This document shows positions 6,279 to 7,251 of a stretch of DNA of 7,251 nucleotides, in pieces. Within the stretch, counting starts at the first letter, position 1, and the number at the start of each line of letters is the position of its first letter. The stretch comes from Gammaproteobacteria bacterium UBA4475 (lineage in GTDB: Bacteria; Pseudomonadota; Gammaproteobacteria; Pseudomonadales; Azotimanducaceae): NCBI GenBank assembly GCA_002389265.1, contig DGOD01000003.1, positions 1 to 7,251 on the forward strand, read 5' to 3'. The position numbers were made by a program, and so were the translations under genes. Under the pieces are notes generated by a model. It did not search any database and had not been told where the DNA came from. It saw only the letters and a program-made list of their open reading frames with translations.

Positions 6279-6764
6279 TTATTGAGGCACGTCGTGGATG
6301 TCGTCCCATTCAGTATATTGCTTCTTGCCGTCAACCCTGAGCATGCGCCGTTTAATTCTCGGGTAGTCACAGATATCGATTTTGTTCCGCTCGCCACTCA
6401 TGAGATAAACCAGGTCCTCAGCGTAGGGATTAGACAAATTGTGGGCTAGTGAATCCACCGTAAAGCCCATGAAATCTCCTGGGCCTACCTCATGGCGGCT
6501 TTCACCTATTTCGGCAATACCATGACCGGAGAGGATATAAATAAACTCTTCGTCGCAATGGTGGGTGTGGAACTGGGTTGAGTCATGACCCGGCTCGAGC
6601 CTGACCAGGTGCACGCCGATATGGCTCAGTCCCACCAGGTCGCCAAGTGAGCGTGTATGACGCACGGCGTTAGGGTTAAATTGATGGGTATTGACGGTCT
6701 CGTCGAGGCCGCTAATGTCCTGCGCCGATAATAGTGGGTGCGGCGGTTTAGTGTCCACGCCCAC
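6279..6764 (-). CDS. Cupin domain-containing protein
   Basis: This is a small single-domain cupin of about 161 aa, with a double-stranded beta-helix fold and probable metal site. Cupin motif 1 is [15 protein letters not shown] (66-80 from the chosen start), giving the His-x-His and Glu ligands. Motif 2 is [19 protein letters not shown] (92-110), which supplies the second Gly-Asp turn and the third His. It resembles uncharacterised cupins of the COG3837 type; substrate and reaction are unknown. No ATG precedes the domain in a plausible place. GTG at 6764 is chosen because AAAGGA (6769-6774) lies just 4 nt upstream; GTG at 6758, with a 10-nt gap, is an equal alternative that loses two residues. 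The open frame continues to 6992, but that part lies inside the helicase gene and has no cupin character. The chosen start overlaps the helicase stop by 17 nt, which suggests coupled translation. DUF2237 follows 21 nt later. Confidence 0.85.
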   Translation of the reverse strand: MGVDTKPPHPLLSAQDISGLDETVNTHQFNPNAVRHTRSLGDLVGLSHIGVHLVRLEPGHDSTQFHTHHCDEEFIYILSGHGIAEIGESRHEVGPGDFMGFTVDSLAHNLSNPYAEDLVYLMSGERNKIDICDYPRIKRRMLRVDGKKQYTEWDDIHDVPQ

Positions 6765-7251
6765 GGTTTCCTTTGTTAGTTGGTCTGCTGGGCACCATTG
6801 GCGGCTTTTCGCGACCCTTGCGAACAGGCGCAGGGAGCGCTTCCAATAAGGCCTCTGGCGGTTGCTCGCAGCGGAATGCCTGGCCAAGTAAGGTCTCGAT
6901 GGCGGGCAGCATAAATGATTCATCTTCGCAGGCGAGGCTGACTGAGGTACCCATTGCGCCGGCTCGACCGGTTCTGCCGATGCGGTGAACATAGTCTTCT
7001 GGGTCTTCGGGTAAGTTGTAGTTGATCACATGGGACACACCGTCGACGTGGATACCGCGACCCGCCACGTCAGTGGCCACCAGGACTTTAATTTCACCTG
7101 ATTTGAATTGTTCGAGGGTCCGAATGCGCTTGGTTTGTACGACTTCACCGCTGAGCAGCCCTGAGTCGATTCCGTGGCGATACAGCCGGCTTTCCAGTGA
7201 GCGAGTCTCGTCCCGCCGATTGGCGAAAATAATGACCCGATCAACGGTGTC
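6748..7251 (-). CDS. rhlB: DEAD-box ATP-dependent RNA helicase, RhlB-like (5' partial)
   Basis: This is the C-terminal RecA-like domain of a DEAD-box RNA helicase; the first domain, with the Walker A and DEAD motifs, lies beyond the right edge. The frame is open to base 7251, giving 167 residues. Counting from the edge, motif IV-like VIIFANRR is at 6-13, motif [14 protein letters not shown] at 56-68, and motif [14 protein letters not shown] at 87-98, including the arginine finger region. The following [21 protein letters not shown] (in two parts, 103-112 and 113-123) and ALLEALPAP (134-142) resemble RhlB, the helicase partner of the RNase E degradosome in gammaproteobacteria, more than RhlE or SrmB. 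The tail from 143 is short and basic ([12 protein letters not shown]), as in RhlB. Its stop codon is overlapped by the cupin start. Assignment to RhlB rather than another DEAD-box paralogue is probable, not certain. Confidence 0.88.
   Translation of the reverse strand, partial: DTVDRVIIFANRRDETRSLESRLYRHGIDSGLLSGEVVQTKRIRTLEQFKSGEIKVLVATDVAGRGIHVDGVSHVINYNLPEDPEDYVHRIGRTGRAGAMGTSVSLACEDESFMLPAIETLLGQAFRCEQPPEALLEALPAPVRKGREKPPMVPSRPTNKGNRGRGH

Noticed and set aside
6765..6992. N-terminal extension of the cupin protein to 6992
   Set aside because: This stretch is an out-of-frame reading of the helicase C-terminus, rich in Arg, Ser and Pro, with no domain.

Overview
The window looks like chromosome from a free-living, probably marine gammaproteobacterium. 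The C-terminal half of the DEAD-box helicase at the right edge is RhlB-like, a typically gammaproteobacterial type. The ammonium transporter gene has a sigma-54-type promoter, and base composition is moderate. The taxon is inferred from protein character only. No rRNA, tRNA, insertion sequence, CRISPR array or phage gene was seen.

Left part, + strand (1-2923): a three-gene TRAP transporter operon. It holds the periplasmic substrate-binding subunit (dctP type, 5' end off the window), the small membrane subunit (dctQ) and the large membrane subunit (dctM). The genes are 3 nt apart and then overlap by 1 nt. The binding protein resembles the TakP/FcbT1 (COG4663) branch, which handles keto acids, other small organic acids and, in one case, chlorobenzoate. 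The operon ends in a two-part hairpin.

Middle, + strand (2924-4561): a 229-bp leader followed by amtB. The leader has a good sigma-54 -24/-12 element, with a weaker NtrC-like palindrome about 110 bp upstream of the expected transcription start. AmtB keeps its conserved pore residues and a PII-binding type C-terminus. A textbook intrinsic terminator closes the unit.

Right part, - strand (7251 to 4562): a compact, convergent gene run that reads, in transcription order, rhlB-like helicase (5' end off the window), a cupin protein, a DUF2237 protein, a short-chain-dehydrogenase-fold protein and a GNAT acetyltransferase. Spacings are -17, 21, 24 and 58 nt, so co-transcription is likely.

The most notable gene is at 5163-5846. 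It looks like an ordinary SDR oxidoreductase but lacks the NAD(P)-binding glycine motif and has Arg in place of the catalytic Lys. It matches both signature patterns of halohydrin dehalogenases, T-x4-[FY]-x-G and S-x12-Y-x3-R. It is therefore best read as a new member of that small family of cofactor-free enzymes, which interconvert halohydrins and epoxides. Its operon setting (helicase, cupin, DUF2237, GNAT) gives no known pathway, and its natural substrate is open.
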